NCBI GenBank assembly: GCA_022494885.1
Contig: JAGVSM010003417.1
Span: forward strand, 372,001-436,000
DNA from: Micrasema longulum
Taxonomy: Eukaryota > Arthropoda > Insecta > Trichoptera > Brachycentridae
DNA: 64,000 nucleotides
Direction: 5' to 3'
A model generated the notes under the pieces. The model searched no databases. It was not told the origin of the DNA and saw only the letters and a program-made list of their open reading frames with translations. Shown here in pieces: positions 1-10,896 of this stretch. The number at the start of each line of letters is the position of its first letter. Position 1 is the stretch's first letter. The position numbers and the translations under genes were made by a program.

Positions 1-940
1 GGCTATTCCAAGAGGGGATTACAAACGCTGTCTTCATCGGTGGGTACATATCGAGATTATATACTTGATTTTTCTGCCATCTCTATCTACCTCGATATTG
101 CGAAGCCGGCTCTACAGACTTATCGATACGTGATTTCAGGAAGATTTGACTTTTGATGAAAAAACAAATTAAATGGTTTTTTTTCATAGTGGCAACTTTC
201 ATTGCAAAGTATTGCCATTGCACCTTGCGCATTGTGTCATCTCAAACATCAAATGATTTGACGTATGCGCTGTTACTACTCTAGATGGTGCTGTCTTGAC
301 TCTCAAACTTTACTCCGCGTTCGATGTCAAATTAAAATTAAATTATTTCTCTTTCGTATTTGAAATGGAACAAGATTTTTTTCACTTCCAGTGCATGGAT
401 ATGGTTGGGTAGGGAGCAGGTGACCTCAATAGCTATCATTGGATTAAGATATAGGGTCAATAGCGTATCTTTGTGATTGCTCGGAGAATTTATCTTTAAA
501 TATACCGTAAAAGCGAAGGTATTGCTCTGTTCTTCTGCTTATAGTCACCCCCGGTTGTATTTCAATCCACTTACTTAAGTCTTTACGAATATTTGGTTAA
601 AAGCTTTTGGCAAAAACAAGTTAACAAATACAGAAACAGAAAAAAATTCTTTTGGTCTTTTTTTTGTCAATCAAAAATTGTCAGATTTTTATATCTCGTA
701 TAATTCCAAGAATATTGTTTTTAGAAAAATGAAACAAATTTGAAAAATTATCTACCGGGATTCGGGGAAATAATGGATTGACCCAATTAACTCAAATATA
801 AATTCAGAAAAATGAATTCAAAAAGAGGATTGTGTTTACGAAACCTTCGGGTTTCCTCCTCATCGCAGCGCTATACATTGACGGAGAAAGTATCTACAGC
901 TGAACAGTAAAAATTCAAATCTACTGGACCCAATCCAAGT
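1..940. other. intron after exon G, no recognised element
   Basis: AT-rich sequence to the left edge. I see no exon with splice sites, no RT or transposase motif and no match to the repeat families described below. Confidence 0.5.
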
Positions 941-950
941 TCCCACTTAC

Positions 951-1164
951 TTGCTTCAAGAGCAGTTCAGAGTTGGCGCTTAGGCAAGTTACAAGGTGTT
1001 TTGTGAGCTGAAGGAAGCCGTTCAGGAGTTCCGACGTCAGGTGATCTCTCGAGCACCTCTGCAGCATGAAGGAGATGACCAGAAACCCTCGGCACTGGAT
1101 CATGTGCTGTTGCACAGTCTGCGAGGACTCCACGAGGGAACAGATGAAGCCGAGAAGTTTAGAA
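951..1164 (-). CDS. rg: neurobeachin exon G (DUF4704/armadillo-like region)
   Basis: This 214-bp exon supplies one base to the split Cys, then 71 residues from [20 protein letters not shown] to SELLLKQ. The blocks [20 protein letters not shown] and [19 protein letters not shown] match insect rugose closely. The acceptor is a C/T-rich tract ending TTTCAG and the donor GTAAGT. It lies only 197 bp from exon F, the shortest intron seen. The next family exon (LLDHVLFNP-like) is not in positions 1-950, so it lies outside the window. Confidence 0.96.
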
Positions 1165-1242
1165 CTGAAAGAAAAGGAAGATATTGTACACGATTGCATC
1201 AAAATTATGAATGATTGATGGTTAAGTTTTACCATTTTATTA

Positions 1243-1285
1243 GACTAAGAGCACTTTCGCCTAAGTAGGCATCTTCAAGGCTAGT
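1243..1285 (-). repeat. hammerhead-like / PLE-terminal-like motif, single copy
   Basis: The minus strand reads TTGAAGATGCCTACTTAGGC then GAAAGTGCTC. The same motif recurs as both arms of the palindrome at 17365-17460. GCCT-ACTT-AGGC forms a 4-bp hairpin followed by GAAA, resembling helix II and the GAAA box of hammerhead motifs found in Penelope-like element termini. The expected CUGANGA is present only as UUGAAGA. It sits in the region next to exon G, overlapping the intron between F and G. Confidence 0.3.
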
Positions 1286-1361
1286 GATTGTTTATACATG
1301 TTTTACTTATTTGATTTATTTAATACTTAAAAGGGGATGAATGAGTTCCACATGATTTTAC

Positions 1362-1507
1362 CATAACATTGGATCTCTTTTGGCTTCTCCGGGCAACGAA
1401 CAGTCATAGGGCATGTCCAGTTGTGAGAAAAGCGGGAACAGAACTTGAATACCTCCGATGGAGTTCAGAGTACTGTGGATGGAATGTGTAATGACTGCTT
1501 TGACGTC
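1362..1507 (-). CDS. rg: neurobeachin exon F (start of DUF4704/armadillo-like region)
   Basis: This 146-bp exon encodes 48 residues plus TG of a split Cys codon. It begins [20 protein letters not shown], continues [11 protein letters not shown] and ends RDPML(C). The VKAV-x-(T/S)HSIHS-x(2)-(N/H)SIGG-(I/V)QVLFPLF block is a signature of neurobeachin/LRBA and begins the armadillo-like region. The acceptor is TTTCAG and the donor GTAAAA. The Cys codon is completed by the first T of exon G, and the resulting MLCSKLLGF matches the insect family pattern. Confidence 0.96.
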
Positions 1508-1551
1508 CTGAAATCAAACACGAAGAAATATATTATAAATAATCATAAACT

Positions 1552-2322
1552 ATTAATGATCTCATTGTACTGTATAAAATTGTAAACTCTCTTTTTGACG
1601 CACCAAAAATACTTGAATTGATTAATTTTAGAGTACCTGCTGTCAACACTAGGAGTACTTTATTGTTTCATTGCTCCAGTACTTCTTCCAACCAACAAAA
1701 CAATTCATTGATACCGAGACTGCATGGGTTAGGTAATGCTTATGGAACGGCTGCAGACATTCTGTCCAATTCTTTACCATCTTATAAGTCCACAATATCA
1801 AGTTTATTTGTAGCTGCTCGTTAAACTATTAGTGACAATTCAATTTCATAAATTAAAAAAAAAAACTCACTTGTTTATTTTTTTTACCTTATACTTGTTT
1901 TATATTTTTTACTATTATATCAAATTGCAATGTAGTATTGGCAAATACGGATTTCATAGATACATATTTTTATTAATTATTTTTTCGTGATAATATATGC
2001 TTGCTTGTTTATTAATTTAACTTAAAAATGTCTTTCTTGCTTACCGCAACACTTTATTTATTGTTTGATTTACAGAAGTTATTTCATAAGCTTATATCTT
2101 TGCATTTTTTGTTTATATGCTTACTGTTTTTTCTTGCATACCTTTGTTATTATTGTTTTTTTTTTTTACTTTGTAAAACTTTTTATCATATCCTTTTTAA
2201 CTAATTTCACAATTTTTTTTCTGTATATTCTGTTTATTATTGAGTATGTTAGCATGTATTTCATTTTTATTTTTTGTAAATGCCTTTTGGGCGTTAATGA
2301 ACAAAATAATAAATAAATAAAG
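1552..2322 (+). mobile_element. 5-prime-truncated non-LTR retrotransposon 3-prime end
   Basis: The reading frame from about 1570 gives LYKIVNSLFDAPKILELINF, then RVPAVNTRST and LIPRLHGLGNAYG, ending at a stop at 1824. This is the C-terminal tail of the LINE ORF2 family also seen at 20000, 46200 and 54800. A T-rich 3-prime UTR follows, with GCCTTTTGGGCGTTAATG and an AATAAATAAATAAA tail. It lies in the intron between exons E and F, opposite to the gene. Confidence 0.75.
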
Positions 2323-2531
2323 TACTCGGAAAAAATCGTTTTTGTTTGTCTTGGATATGGGATGTTCGATCACTGGTTTTGGTTAATTACCTTTATGAGT
2401 CCAATCACCACTGTTGCAAAGTTCAAGAACAATGGCGCGTGACAACTAGCAAGGGTTGACTTGTATGCAAATGATGCAGTACTGTAAATATTAAAGCCGG
2501 GCAAGTTTAGGCTGAATTCTAGTTATTTTAC

Positions 2532-2672
2532 CTGGAGCATGAGAGCGTGGGGAGTGTGTACGAAGTAGGAAACATTTCCTTTGGGTGCGCTCTGCAGACA
2601 CAGCTGACTGTCGGTGGCCACAGGATTGTACATAAACACTATTGCGGCAGACAGCTTCCCATCATATAGAAC
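2532..2672 (-). CDS. rg: neurobeachin exon E (end of LamG/ConA-like domain)
   Basis: This 141-bp exon encodes 47 residues, phase 0 at both ends, beginning [20 protein letters not shown] and ending [12 protein letters not shown]. The core [24 protein letters not shown] and PHALMLQ is strongly conserved in neurobeachins. The acceptor ends TTTCAG and the donor is GTAAAA. The downstream intron (1508-2531) holds a truncated LINE. There is no sign of disruption. Confidence 0.96.
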
Positions 2673-3084
2673 CTGAAACGTTCAATAAAGAAATTTGACA
2701 TGACAATATTTTAAACTTTAAATTTTATTTATTAAGGATATCAAAATTAATACAGAGAATGTAAGGTACAAAGGAAAAGACACGCAATAAAACCAATAAC
2801 AAATAGCCACAAATACACAGTTAACGTGAACAAGTATAGACTAAGTGTGTGTGTTTATATGTGAGGGTTTGTGTGCATGTAAATATAAGAATCAAATTAG
2901 TATTGTAAAAGAAGAGTGCATAAGTTTTTACAAACATTACTGAATTGTAAGATTAAGACATTGTAAGAATTGTTAAATACAGTAGAGTACCTAAACTAAC
3001 ATAAACCTTATTATTTTATCAATATTCCTACAGAGATGAGGTAGAATTTTTTTAAATTCAGGATTATCGATATTCGAGCGTTTA

Positions 3085-3145
3085 CAGGGCTTATGACCTG
3101 TCATTGGCTGGGTTGAGTGGCCACTTTACGTTTTTTACAACATTC
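3085..3145 (+). repeat. element A, short fragment
   Basis: It contains ACAGGGCTTATGACCTGTCA and TTGGCTGG followed by GTGGCCACTTTAC, the most conserved core of the roughly 385-bp repeat found across the window. Confidence 0.7.
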
Positions 3146-3299
3146 CCCATTCCGCTTATTAGCGAATATCGACACTGGTATTATTTTGATTCTTGTATAT
3201 ATCTTATTAAATGAGAAAGCATTCACTAGCGTGTTGGAGCACCATCTATGTATTGATATTGAAGTTAAGTATTTTTAATTAGCATATTACTTTATTTTA

Positions 3300-3880
3300 T
3301 GTATTTAAGACTCTTCCGAGTTAAATTATGTGTATGTACAAAAAATACACATACCAAAAAAAATAATGTTGTAACATAAACCTGTTGATCACCAAAGACT
3401 TAAAGACTCGCATTTTGAATGCCATTTGGTTACAATCAAAAGCGCCAATAGAATGACAGTTTGAATTATGCTCTCGATACAGGCATAGAGTTCTGGGCAT
3501 AGTTGTAGGATTAAGATGTTGAGGGTTGGAGCTCCTAGCCCAGCTGGTGATGGACAGAAGAGGTGAGGTTGCCATTGAATACGTATTTATTACATGGCGA
3601 ATAAGATACATCATAGCGGCGATGATGGGTTGAAGATACTGCACTTGGACTACATGCTGGAAGTGTGACTGATTGAGCTGGACTGACTGGACTGAACTGG
3701 GCGTTGCCACGCCCTGTGGTCTCTTTATAGGCCACGTTTCTTTGTTGTGCATATCTCCATGGTAGGGACGATGTTAATGTACTGCAGAATGATGCTCCTG
3801 CCTTCATGTGCAATACTGATAGAGTTGCATAATATGTTGTATTGGATTCTATAGAAAATACTGACTTGCTTCATCGGTCA
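3300..3880 (-). repeat. possible LTR-like segment
   Basis: On the minus strand a TATAAA box (near 3727) precedes a CAGTTCAGTC-rich stretch and, further on, an AATAAATAC signal, an order that resembles the U3-R-U5 layout of an LTR. I could not define TG...CA ends, a target duplication or a primer site. An open frame across it has no recognisable domain. Confidence 0.2.
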
Positions 3881-4243
3881 TTGCTGTATTTCAGGTAAAA
3901 TGATTAAGCACGTGTGTGTCATTGACCATGGACTGTTAACCCCACACAGTTAATATGAACAGAATTAATGGTAGATGGAATAAACAGTTTGATGTGAGAC
4001 GAGTACGGTAGCCAAGAGTGTTAAGTGTTAATTTTGAGACTTTACAACAAGTATAATAAATAAGTTAAAAAATTATAATTTAGGATTATTGGGTAATTTT
4101 TTTTATATTTGAAAAATAGTGAGTATACATGAAAAACTCACAACGCCAAGTCAGAATTTTTGTTTGTTGGCAAATCAAGATGACTAACTAGACAAATAGT
4201 TATAAAATTGCAAAATGACTAATCTTTATATATATATAATTAT

Positions 4244-4763
4244 TCTGTCCGTGTGATGGCATTCCTAAACGGCTTAACCGATTTACGTGCGGTTTTCAGC
4301 GAAATGTAGATCTTTGCACTGCGCGTGTTCGTAGATATGAAAATTTTCCACACTTATGCAAACAAAATGGAATGATGTTGTTTTTTTGTGTTTGAAAAAA
4401 GTTTGTTTTTGAATGTTCACAAACAACATTCGCTTTTTATAGATCCCAATCAGATGCTCTCCCGATATTCCTTATAATTTCTTCCATACATTTTTGAAAG
4501 TCGCATTCATGAATAAAGTGCTCCCCTGTTGGTGAAAAGCGCCGAGTTTGACATTTGCAAAAAGAATTCTATATTTTAAAATTAATTAAGAAACAAGAAC
4601 CTAGGTACCTATTTAAATTCAATATTTGAATATTAATAGTTTTTAGTTTTGGAATTCAGTCATAAACAAGTACCTAGGTACCTACTAATCAATGAAAGGT
4701 ATTTCTAAGGTAATAGCAGGCAAGCCAACGTTCGGGCAGGACAACGTCTGTGGGGTCCGCTAG
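4244..4763 (+). mobile_element. non-autonomous Helitron-like element, copy 1
   Basis: The element ends GGGTCCGCTAG followed by T. About 12 bp earlier there is a short hairpin (ACGTT...AACGT around CGGGCAGG), the arrangement of Helitron 3-prime ends. The 5-prime side begins TCTGTCCGTGTGATGGC. A second copy in opposite orientation at 34444-34950 shares both ends and the AAACGGCTTAA block. There is no coding content. The host base before the 5-prime TC is T rather than the usual A, so that boundary is uncertain. Confidence 0.55.
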
Positions 4764-4849
4764 TTTGTTATAAAGTAATGAAGGAGATTACATTATTTAT
4801 TAATTTACAAGTTAATTCTCGGCAGTATCGGAGTTACTTAGTTAAGTTT

Positions 4850-5090
4850 TGATGCATTTCGCGGTACGGGTCACGGAGCTAGAAGGTGGCAATTACCGGG
4901 GCGATGTTTACGCGAAATTAGGTTCTATTTACATAGCGGTAGGAACTAGTTTCGGAAGTTTAACGACGCGGGAGAAGTTCTATTTAGTTAGTGAACGGTA
5001 AACAATGAGTTGTCTGTGTACGCTATTCATGCAGAGCTAATTATTATTAGCTTATCCGCAACTTGCGAGGTTAATTTATAATTGAATATG
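4850..5090. promoter_or_regulatory. unique intronic island with homeodomain-like sites
   Basis: A non-repeat stretch with more GC than its surroundings. It includes the palindrome AGCTAATTATTATTAGCT at 5034-5051 (paired TAAT homeodomain cores) and a forkhead-like GTAAACAA near 4997. A regulatory role is inference only. Confidence 0.25.
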
Positions 5091-5409
5091 CAAGGAAAGA
5101 TTTACTTAATAACTTCTTTTTTAAAATACGTAATAAATATAGTAACAGTCCTTTGAATGCGTCCATTACTGCAATTATAGTCCTTAAGCTTGATTGAATT
5201 AATGCCACCAGTGATGGGAAATTACTGATCACTGATTATGTACCGGTCAAATCGATTTTATAAATATAGTTTTTTCATGCAAACATGAAACTGTTTCCGA
5301 AAATTGATATGAAAACGCAAAATCAAGCTTATAATAGTGTGTTTAAGACAATTATTTACTAAAAAATAAGACATAAAATACTTTTTTTCATAAACAACAA
5401 ATGAATTGA

Positions 5410-5600
5410 ATCCTGTGGCTAGTGTCTCGGACTCACGGACCGAAGGTCCGTGGTTCGAATCCCACTCTACCCCAACTTGATTCCATTTTCTAATAGTGAG
5501 TTATTTACAACTCGTTGAAAATGGCCCTCAAAATTAAATATTTGGGTAAATCATAAGAAGGCAAATATTTTTTATTTTTTTTATTTTTTTATTCGATCGA
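5410..5600 (+). mobile_element. tRNA-headed SINE, family 2
   Basis: The head has a GTGGCTAGTGTCTCGG A-box-like segment and a perfect B box, GGTTCGAATCC. The body runs CTTGATTCCATTTTCTAAT ... GAAAATGGCCC ... ATATTTGGGTAAAT and ends in a T/A-rich tail. The same body occurs in seven other places here. Confidence 0.8.
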
Positions 5601-5624
5601 CTTATGTGAAAAATTTCAACGCTT

Positions 5625-6090
5625 ATCAGTTCATGTTTTACCACTTCGTTCAAATTTTCAAGGCACTCTCTTAATACCCATCCACAATTCCTCTTTCTTC
5701 TCTAACTCATATAGTGTCCATGCGGCTCGACTGTGGAATCATCTCCCATCCACCATCAAAGGTGTAACTACATTATCTCTGTTTAAATCACGTCTGAAGA
5801 AACATCTCCTTTCTCTTCCTTAATCTCTCCTACTTTCCTCTTTCCTCTTTTTTCCTTTTTCCCATTGAATAATAGTTTTGATTTAAGGAAATTTATTACG
5901 TTTATTTCTATTTTTAATATATCTTTAGCTTTTTAATATTTTTTTCTATAGAATATGTTCTGTAACTTGAATCACAAAAATATTTTTTTTATTTAATTGG
6001 TTGGTTGGAAGAAATTGCCATTTGGCAATAAGCCCGCCAATGTACAAATAACATTATGTACAAAAAGTTAAATAAATAAAATAAAAAATA
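5625..6090 (+). mobile_element. non-LTR retrotransposon 3-prime end
   Basis: The frame ending at 5822 reads SNSYSVHAARLWNHLPSTIK then LSLFKSRLKKHLLSLP-stop, the usual C-terminus of insect LINE ORF2. The 3-prime UTR carries AAATTGCCATTTGGCAATAA and GCCCGCC and ends in an AAATAAATAAAATAAAA tail. It is closely related to the copy at 7318 and more distantly to 43885-44620. Confidence 0.8.
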
Positions 6091-6259
6091 TTACATTGAT
6101 TAATTTGTCCCATCTGTAACATTTTTCCAAAATGACTTAACCTTGCAAGAACGTCGTTAATAATTAGGTTTATTTTAGTTTTAAAGCTGATTTTGTACAA
6201 TTATGTTAATTTATAAGTCGAGCAATGAATAAAAAAAAAGATGAACATGCCAGATACAA

Positions 6260-6450
6260 ATTAAATCGGGTTGTGGTCTCGTGGCTAGTGCTGCCGACTC
6301 ACAAGCCAGAGGTCCGATGTTCAAACCCCACTCTACCCCAACTTGATTTCCATTTTCTAATAGTGAGTTATTTACAACACGTTAAAAATGGCCACCAAAA
6401 ATTGAAATATTTGGGTAAATTAAACGCTAATATTTCTTTTATATTAAAAT
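6260..6450 (+). mobile_element. tRNA-headed SINE, family 2
   Basis: Contains GGTTGTGGTCTCGTGGCTAG, a mutated B box (GTTCAAACCCC) and the family body up to ATATTTGGGTAAATT. Confidence 0.75.
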
Positions 6451-6779
6451 ATTTTTTTTTTAATTTTCGTATGTCAATATAAATCACTCCTTCATCACTA
6501 CACGTCCCTACAAAGTTATTCGTCACTTTTGCTGACAACTGTCTTCTAATCAAGCTATATTTTAAGGACCATGGTACAATAATAATTAAGTCCTTGTCGT
6601 CAAAAGTTTGGACAAACTCAAAATATTGTCTATATTACTTTATTTGTCAGTTCGGAGAAATGCTTTAAGCTGGACGCACATGCGTTCGCAACCCAAAGCG
6701 AATTTTAAAAAACAAAAACACCCGAGCTCTAATTAATTACTCAAATATTTCAATTTTGAAACCTTCTTCAAGTAGTACT

Positions 6780-6872
6780 AAATAACTTTGCTAGAAAAGG
6801 GGATTCCAGTTAGGTTTGAAACTCGGATTTATGGTCCGTGAGACCGCGACTCCGCCACGTAACCACAACTAG
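6780..6872 (-). mobile_element. decayed SINE head, family 2
   Basis: The minus strand reads AGTTGTGGTTACGTGGC, TCTCACGGACC and GAGTTTCAAACC, the family-2 head with a degraded B box. Confidence 0.5.
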
Positions 6873-7317
6873 AAAGAAAAAATGTACGAGCAACAGGGCG
6901 GAAGAAATAATTAAAATTCGTACGAAATTTCATTCAATTCATCGGGACCTAACTCAATTCATTGTGCTCCTAAATAAATAATCCAATAAGGCTTGTGCGA
7001 GTCCTCCCCTCTTTCGCCTTTAAATTTACAATTTAATTAAAGGAGAAAGAATGTAATTGGTAGGCGAGGCACCTGTCAACCTGCCATGTGTTCCCATAGT
7101 CCGGGAGGCTGAAGGTTGGAAATCTCCTTAAGTAATTTACAACCAATGGAATAGTTGGAAACTCACGACTATTGGCGAAATGCCAAGTCGAATCGGGAAA
7201 TAGCGAATGGCGAGCGATCGCATATTTATTTAACACTTTATATACATATACATATACAATGTATATACATATGAGGGCAGGCATATTCTATTTCGTATTA
7301 TTCTCGTAATTCTTCGT

Positions 7318-7510
7318 TCTAATTCTCAAGGCGATTTCTCAATACCCATCCACAATTCCTCTTTCTTCTCTAACTCATACAGTGTCTATGCGGCTCGACT
7401 GTGGAATCATCTCCCATCCACCATCAAAGATGTTACTACATTATCTCTGTTTAAATCACGTCTGAAGAAACATCTCCTTTCTCTTCCTTAATGTCTTCTC
7501 CTTTCCTCTT
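7318..7510 (+). mobile_element. non-LTR retrotransposon 3-prime end, second copy
   Basis: Near-identical to 5640-5840. It encodes SNSYSVYAARLWNHLPSTIK and KSRLKKHLLSLP-stop, then TTCCTCTTTCCTCTTTTTTC. The sequence beyond 7510 diverges from the first copy. Confidence 0.75.
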
Positions 7511-7892
7511 TCCTCTTTTTTCAAATAAATCATATTTTCGTAAAATCAGCATATGTTAATTTGGTTTATATTTTATTTTTCTTTTTTTTCTTTTCATGGT
7601 CATATATATGTGCTATAAACGTTTTAATAATTAAAAAAGGAATGGCCGACGCTCAGACGCTGTAGTCTTTGTGGGCATTTTTTCCAATTCATGTTATAGC
7701 TTAATTTTAAGATGTATTCTTCCAAAGTGTATTTTTGTAATTATATTTCTATGTAAATTAATGTATGCATGGAAAAATAATCAAATTAAAAAAAAAGTTT
7801 TTTTATTAATTTTAACAAAATGAGATTTAGATGAACTTTTTCGCTAATATTTTGTAGAGGGTCGATGACAATAAAAAAAAATCATATTTGTT

Positions 7893-8255
7893 GTAACAGA
7901 GAGAGAAAAAACTCTTGAGAAGGGAATGAGGAAGTCCAGGCATTTGCAGGGCTTATGACCCGCCGTTGGCTGATTTAAGTGGCCACTTTACACACTGTGT
8001 ACCATTCACATGTTTCAGGCAGAATGCCTAGGTTTAAACATTCACATTTTCTCAACTCTTCTATCTGTTGACTTTTGTGAAGTAATCGATGACAAGTCAT
8101 AAGCCCTGTAAATGCCTAGACTTCCATATTCCCTTCACAAAAGTATTTTGCCTCTCTGTTGCAACAAATTTAGATCTGAATGGCTCCCTAGAAAGGATAT
8201 CCAGCCTGTCTGCAAACATTTGGAGATACTCAAAACATTGTTGAAAAAAATAAAT
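7893..8255. repeat. element A, inverted (fold-back) arrangement
   Basis: A forward copy (7893-8088: CTTATGACC...GTGGCCACTTTACACACTG...TGTTGACTTTTGTGAAG) is followed at once by a reverse copy (8090-8255: CATAAGCCCTGTAAATGCC...CTCTCTGTTGCAACAAATTT...CTCCCTAGAAAGG). The outer arms are inverted repeats of roughly 75 bp. Confidence 0.7.
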
Positions 8256-9395
8256 ATTCAAGTATATAATATACAAATACATTTGTTGTTATGTTTTTTT
8301 TATTTTTATGTTACAAAGACGTCAAACAGTTCATCATAAAGCCACAAAATGGCTGAAAAATGACCGCTGAAATATTGCGATTCTCGATATTGGCCCCTTT
8401 TGATCCAAGCTACAGATGTATTCGTGAAATTGTCAATGACACAAAAAAATATTATTGAACCGAATACTGCCAAAGCTCTCATGAACAAAATGAAATTATA
8501 ATAATAAAAAAGCGAAAGCAAAGCTAAATAATGATGTTTCTTTTTAAAGAAATTATCACGAAAAAATCTGCAAGAGTTGAAAGCCGTTTTTTAGCAAGCG
8601 CTCGCCGAATTTTCCACGTTTTAGTCGGCGATCTAAGAGCAGTCAAAACTTGATGAAAAACTTCCTTTATATCCGGGACATAATGCTTCCGGGAAAATGA
8701 ATTAACTTGTGCGTGGGAACACTCCGGAATATTAAAAATGTGTATTATGACCGTTTTTGATATACCGCGGTGCTTCAAATCCCGCGAAATTAGATGGGGT
8801 AACCAAACTTTCAAAATTTTCCTTCTTTTAAAAAACATGCACTATACTGGATTCAAACTAAAGATATGAACTCATTTTTCTATGATTTATTTTGTTGCCC
8901 TTTAATAATAAGGAATATTTTTGTGTTTTTTTAAAAATATTTTTTATTTCCTTTTTTAATTGCTTTAAAAAAATACCATATTATCTTTTACAGAATATTT
9001 TATTTTTTCTTTTTTCTGTTATACAAAAATATTATAACTGTCCATTATTTACTATAGCAACAAAAATTCATTAATATTTTCTTGTATACTCACGAACAGG
9101 ATTTTTTTGTTTACTATTTTTCTATTAATATGTATTTCATTGATATGTAATTATGCTTAATTATTTTTAATACTCTGTTTTATTATCATGTTTATTGTAA
9201 AAAAAAACAAAAAAATAATAACAAAAAAATAAATAAAAAAATGACTCATTTTATTAACGCAATTTTTTAAAATCCTTTAACTAAAAAAATGGTAAAAAGC
9301 ATGTGAATTTGACGAGTTTTTTAAATAAATATTCAGAACACACATTCGCTATTTACTCTAGAAAAAAAAAATAGTTATATTTTAATTCATTTTCA

Positions 9396-9810
9396 CTTCC
9401 ATATTCCCTTATTTAAGGTATTCTCCATCCCTGTTGTAATTTGTTAATCTTAATGACTCCCGAGGGGGTGAAATCCAGTCTTTTGTCTACGAACATTTAG
9501 ACAAACTCAAATATTGTAATGAAACCAACTGGTACAAGAAGAAGTTTAAAAATTTAAAAAAATTTTTTTAGGCGTTGCCTAGTATGTGAAATAATTCAGT
9601 CAGATGAATCTCTTCACAACAATAAAGGTTTCAGCTCTTTAACTTCACTAAAATCAACAAATGGAGGAATTGAAGAAATTTGGATGTTCAAACATAGGCA
9701 AAATGGTGAATGTTACACAGTGTGTAAAGTGGCCACTTAAACCAGCCAATGACAGGTCATAAGCTCTGTAAACGCCTAGACTTCGATATTCCTTTATTTA
9801 AGGTATCCCG
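9396..9810 (-). repeat. element A, full permuted unit
   Basis: Reverse-orientation unit that starts and ends with the same ~28-bp sequence (CTTCCATATTCCC.. at 9396, CTTCGATATTCC.. at 9781), giving a period of about 385 bp. An internal frame reads GFSSLTSLKSTNGGIEEIWM then FKHRQNGECYTVCKVAT-stop, similar to other copies. Confidence 0.75.
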
Positions 9811-9925
9811 GCAGTCTCCGTGGTAAAGCGGTTAAAACGCTTGACTCACGCATGGAAGGTGTCAGGTTCAATTCTTGGTGAGAACACCAAAATTGAATGT
9901 GATTAAAGCTACTTTTTCTGCCGGT
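9806..9925 (+). mobile_element. tRNA-headed SINE, family 1 (partial)
   Basis: GGCAGTCTCCGTGGTAAAGC (A-box side) and GGTTCAATTCTTGG (B-box side), followed by the family-1 body GTGAGAACACCAAAATTGAA. It is not a functional tRNA: the fold is lost and the sequence continues into the SINE body. Confidence 0.65.
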
Positions 9926-10013
9926 TTTTTTAACTACACCACAAACCAAATGGCTTATTTCGATACAATTTAAAAAAAGCAAAATACAAACATTAAACTA
10001 ACTGCTTTTAATA

Positions 10014-10390
10014 ATGCCATCTACCGGCCGATCTGTGAAACGTTAAAATATATCCGCTAAGATTTTTGTTATTATTTTATTTATTTATTGATTAAAAAAA
10101 AAACTGTTGTACCAGAATTTATATAAATATTTTATGTGCCATTTGAAACATTAAAAAAAAATACACGTGCGTGAGAACCCATCGCTAGGCGTTTCATACA
10201 TATATGCAATCTAGCGGCTGATTTGTGAAACGTAAAATATATACGCAATGATTATTATTATCATAATTTTTTTTATTAATTGAAAAAAAATGTTTTACCA
10301 GAATTTATATAAATATTTTATCTGCCATTTAAAACATATAAAAAAAATATTACACTTGTGGGATTCGATCGCTAGGCGTTTCATGTATAC
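10014..10390. repeat. two-copy tandem repeat, ~190 bp unit
   Basis: ATGCCATCTACCGGCCGATC at 10014 and ATGCAATCTAGCGGCTGATT at 10204 begin two similar units. Each contains TGTGAAACG, ACCAGAATTTATATAAATAT and CGCTAGGCGTTTCAT. Confidence 0.6.
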
Positions 10391-10489
10391 AACATTTTCG
10401 ACGTCCTCGTCCGCTGGAAGCGTGGCATCTTATGTAATCCAATTACTCGGTGGTCGGGTAAAAAAGTTTTAAAAAGCCAGAAATTAAAA

Positions 10490-10850
10490 TGCACGCAACG
10501 ATCCACGGATGCTCGGTGTGTGTCTAAGAGACAGAGTAAGAAATGAAGAAATGAGGCGTCGAACCGGAGTTGTGAATATCATGGATCGTGCAGCGAAATT
10601 GAAATGGCAGTGGGCAGGACACTTGGCGAGACAAAATGATGGCAGGTGGACACCCAGAATAATAAAATGGAGACCATAGCCAAACAAAAGTGTCGGAAGG
10701 CCACGAAAAAGATGGGTCGACGACATCTCTCTATTGCCGGTAAAACATGGATGATGAAAGCGGGTGATGGGAAGGACTGGAGACGTTTGGAAGAGGCCCT
10801 TATCCGGCAGTGGAGAGAGGTGAAGAAGAAGATGATGTAATATTTGGTAA
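10490..10850 (+). mobile_element. non-LTR retrotransposon ORF2 C-terminus, degenerate
   Basis: The frame from about 10509 reads MLGVCLRDRVRNEEMRRRTG and KLKWQWAGHLARQNDGRW, followed by KWRP-stop. After a frameshift come the RPRKRWVDDI-type and QWRE motifs. This is the conserved tail of the endonuclease-reverse transcriptase elements common in insects. A close relative is at 51175-51960 on the opposite strand. Confidence 0.8.
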
Positions 10851-10896
10851 AAATTGATCAAATAAAACAGGATCAAATTCATTATTTAAGTATACC

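Noticed and set aside
3321..3752. A 143-codon minus frame
   Set aside because: No recognisable domain and low-complexity ends. It fits better as chance opening in an LTR-like segment.
8524..8838. A 104-codon minus frame with HLISRDLKHRGISK
   Set aside because: Possibly transposon-derived, but no motif is diagnostic and flanks show no element ends.
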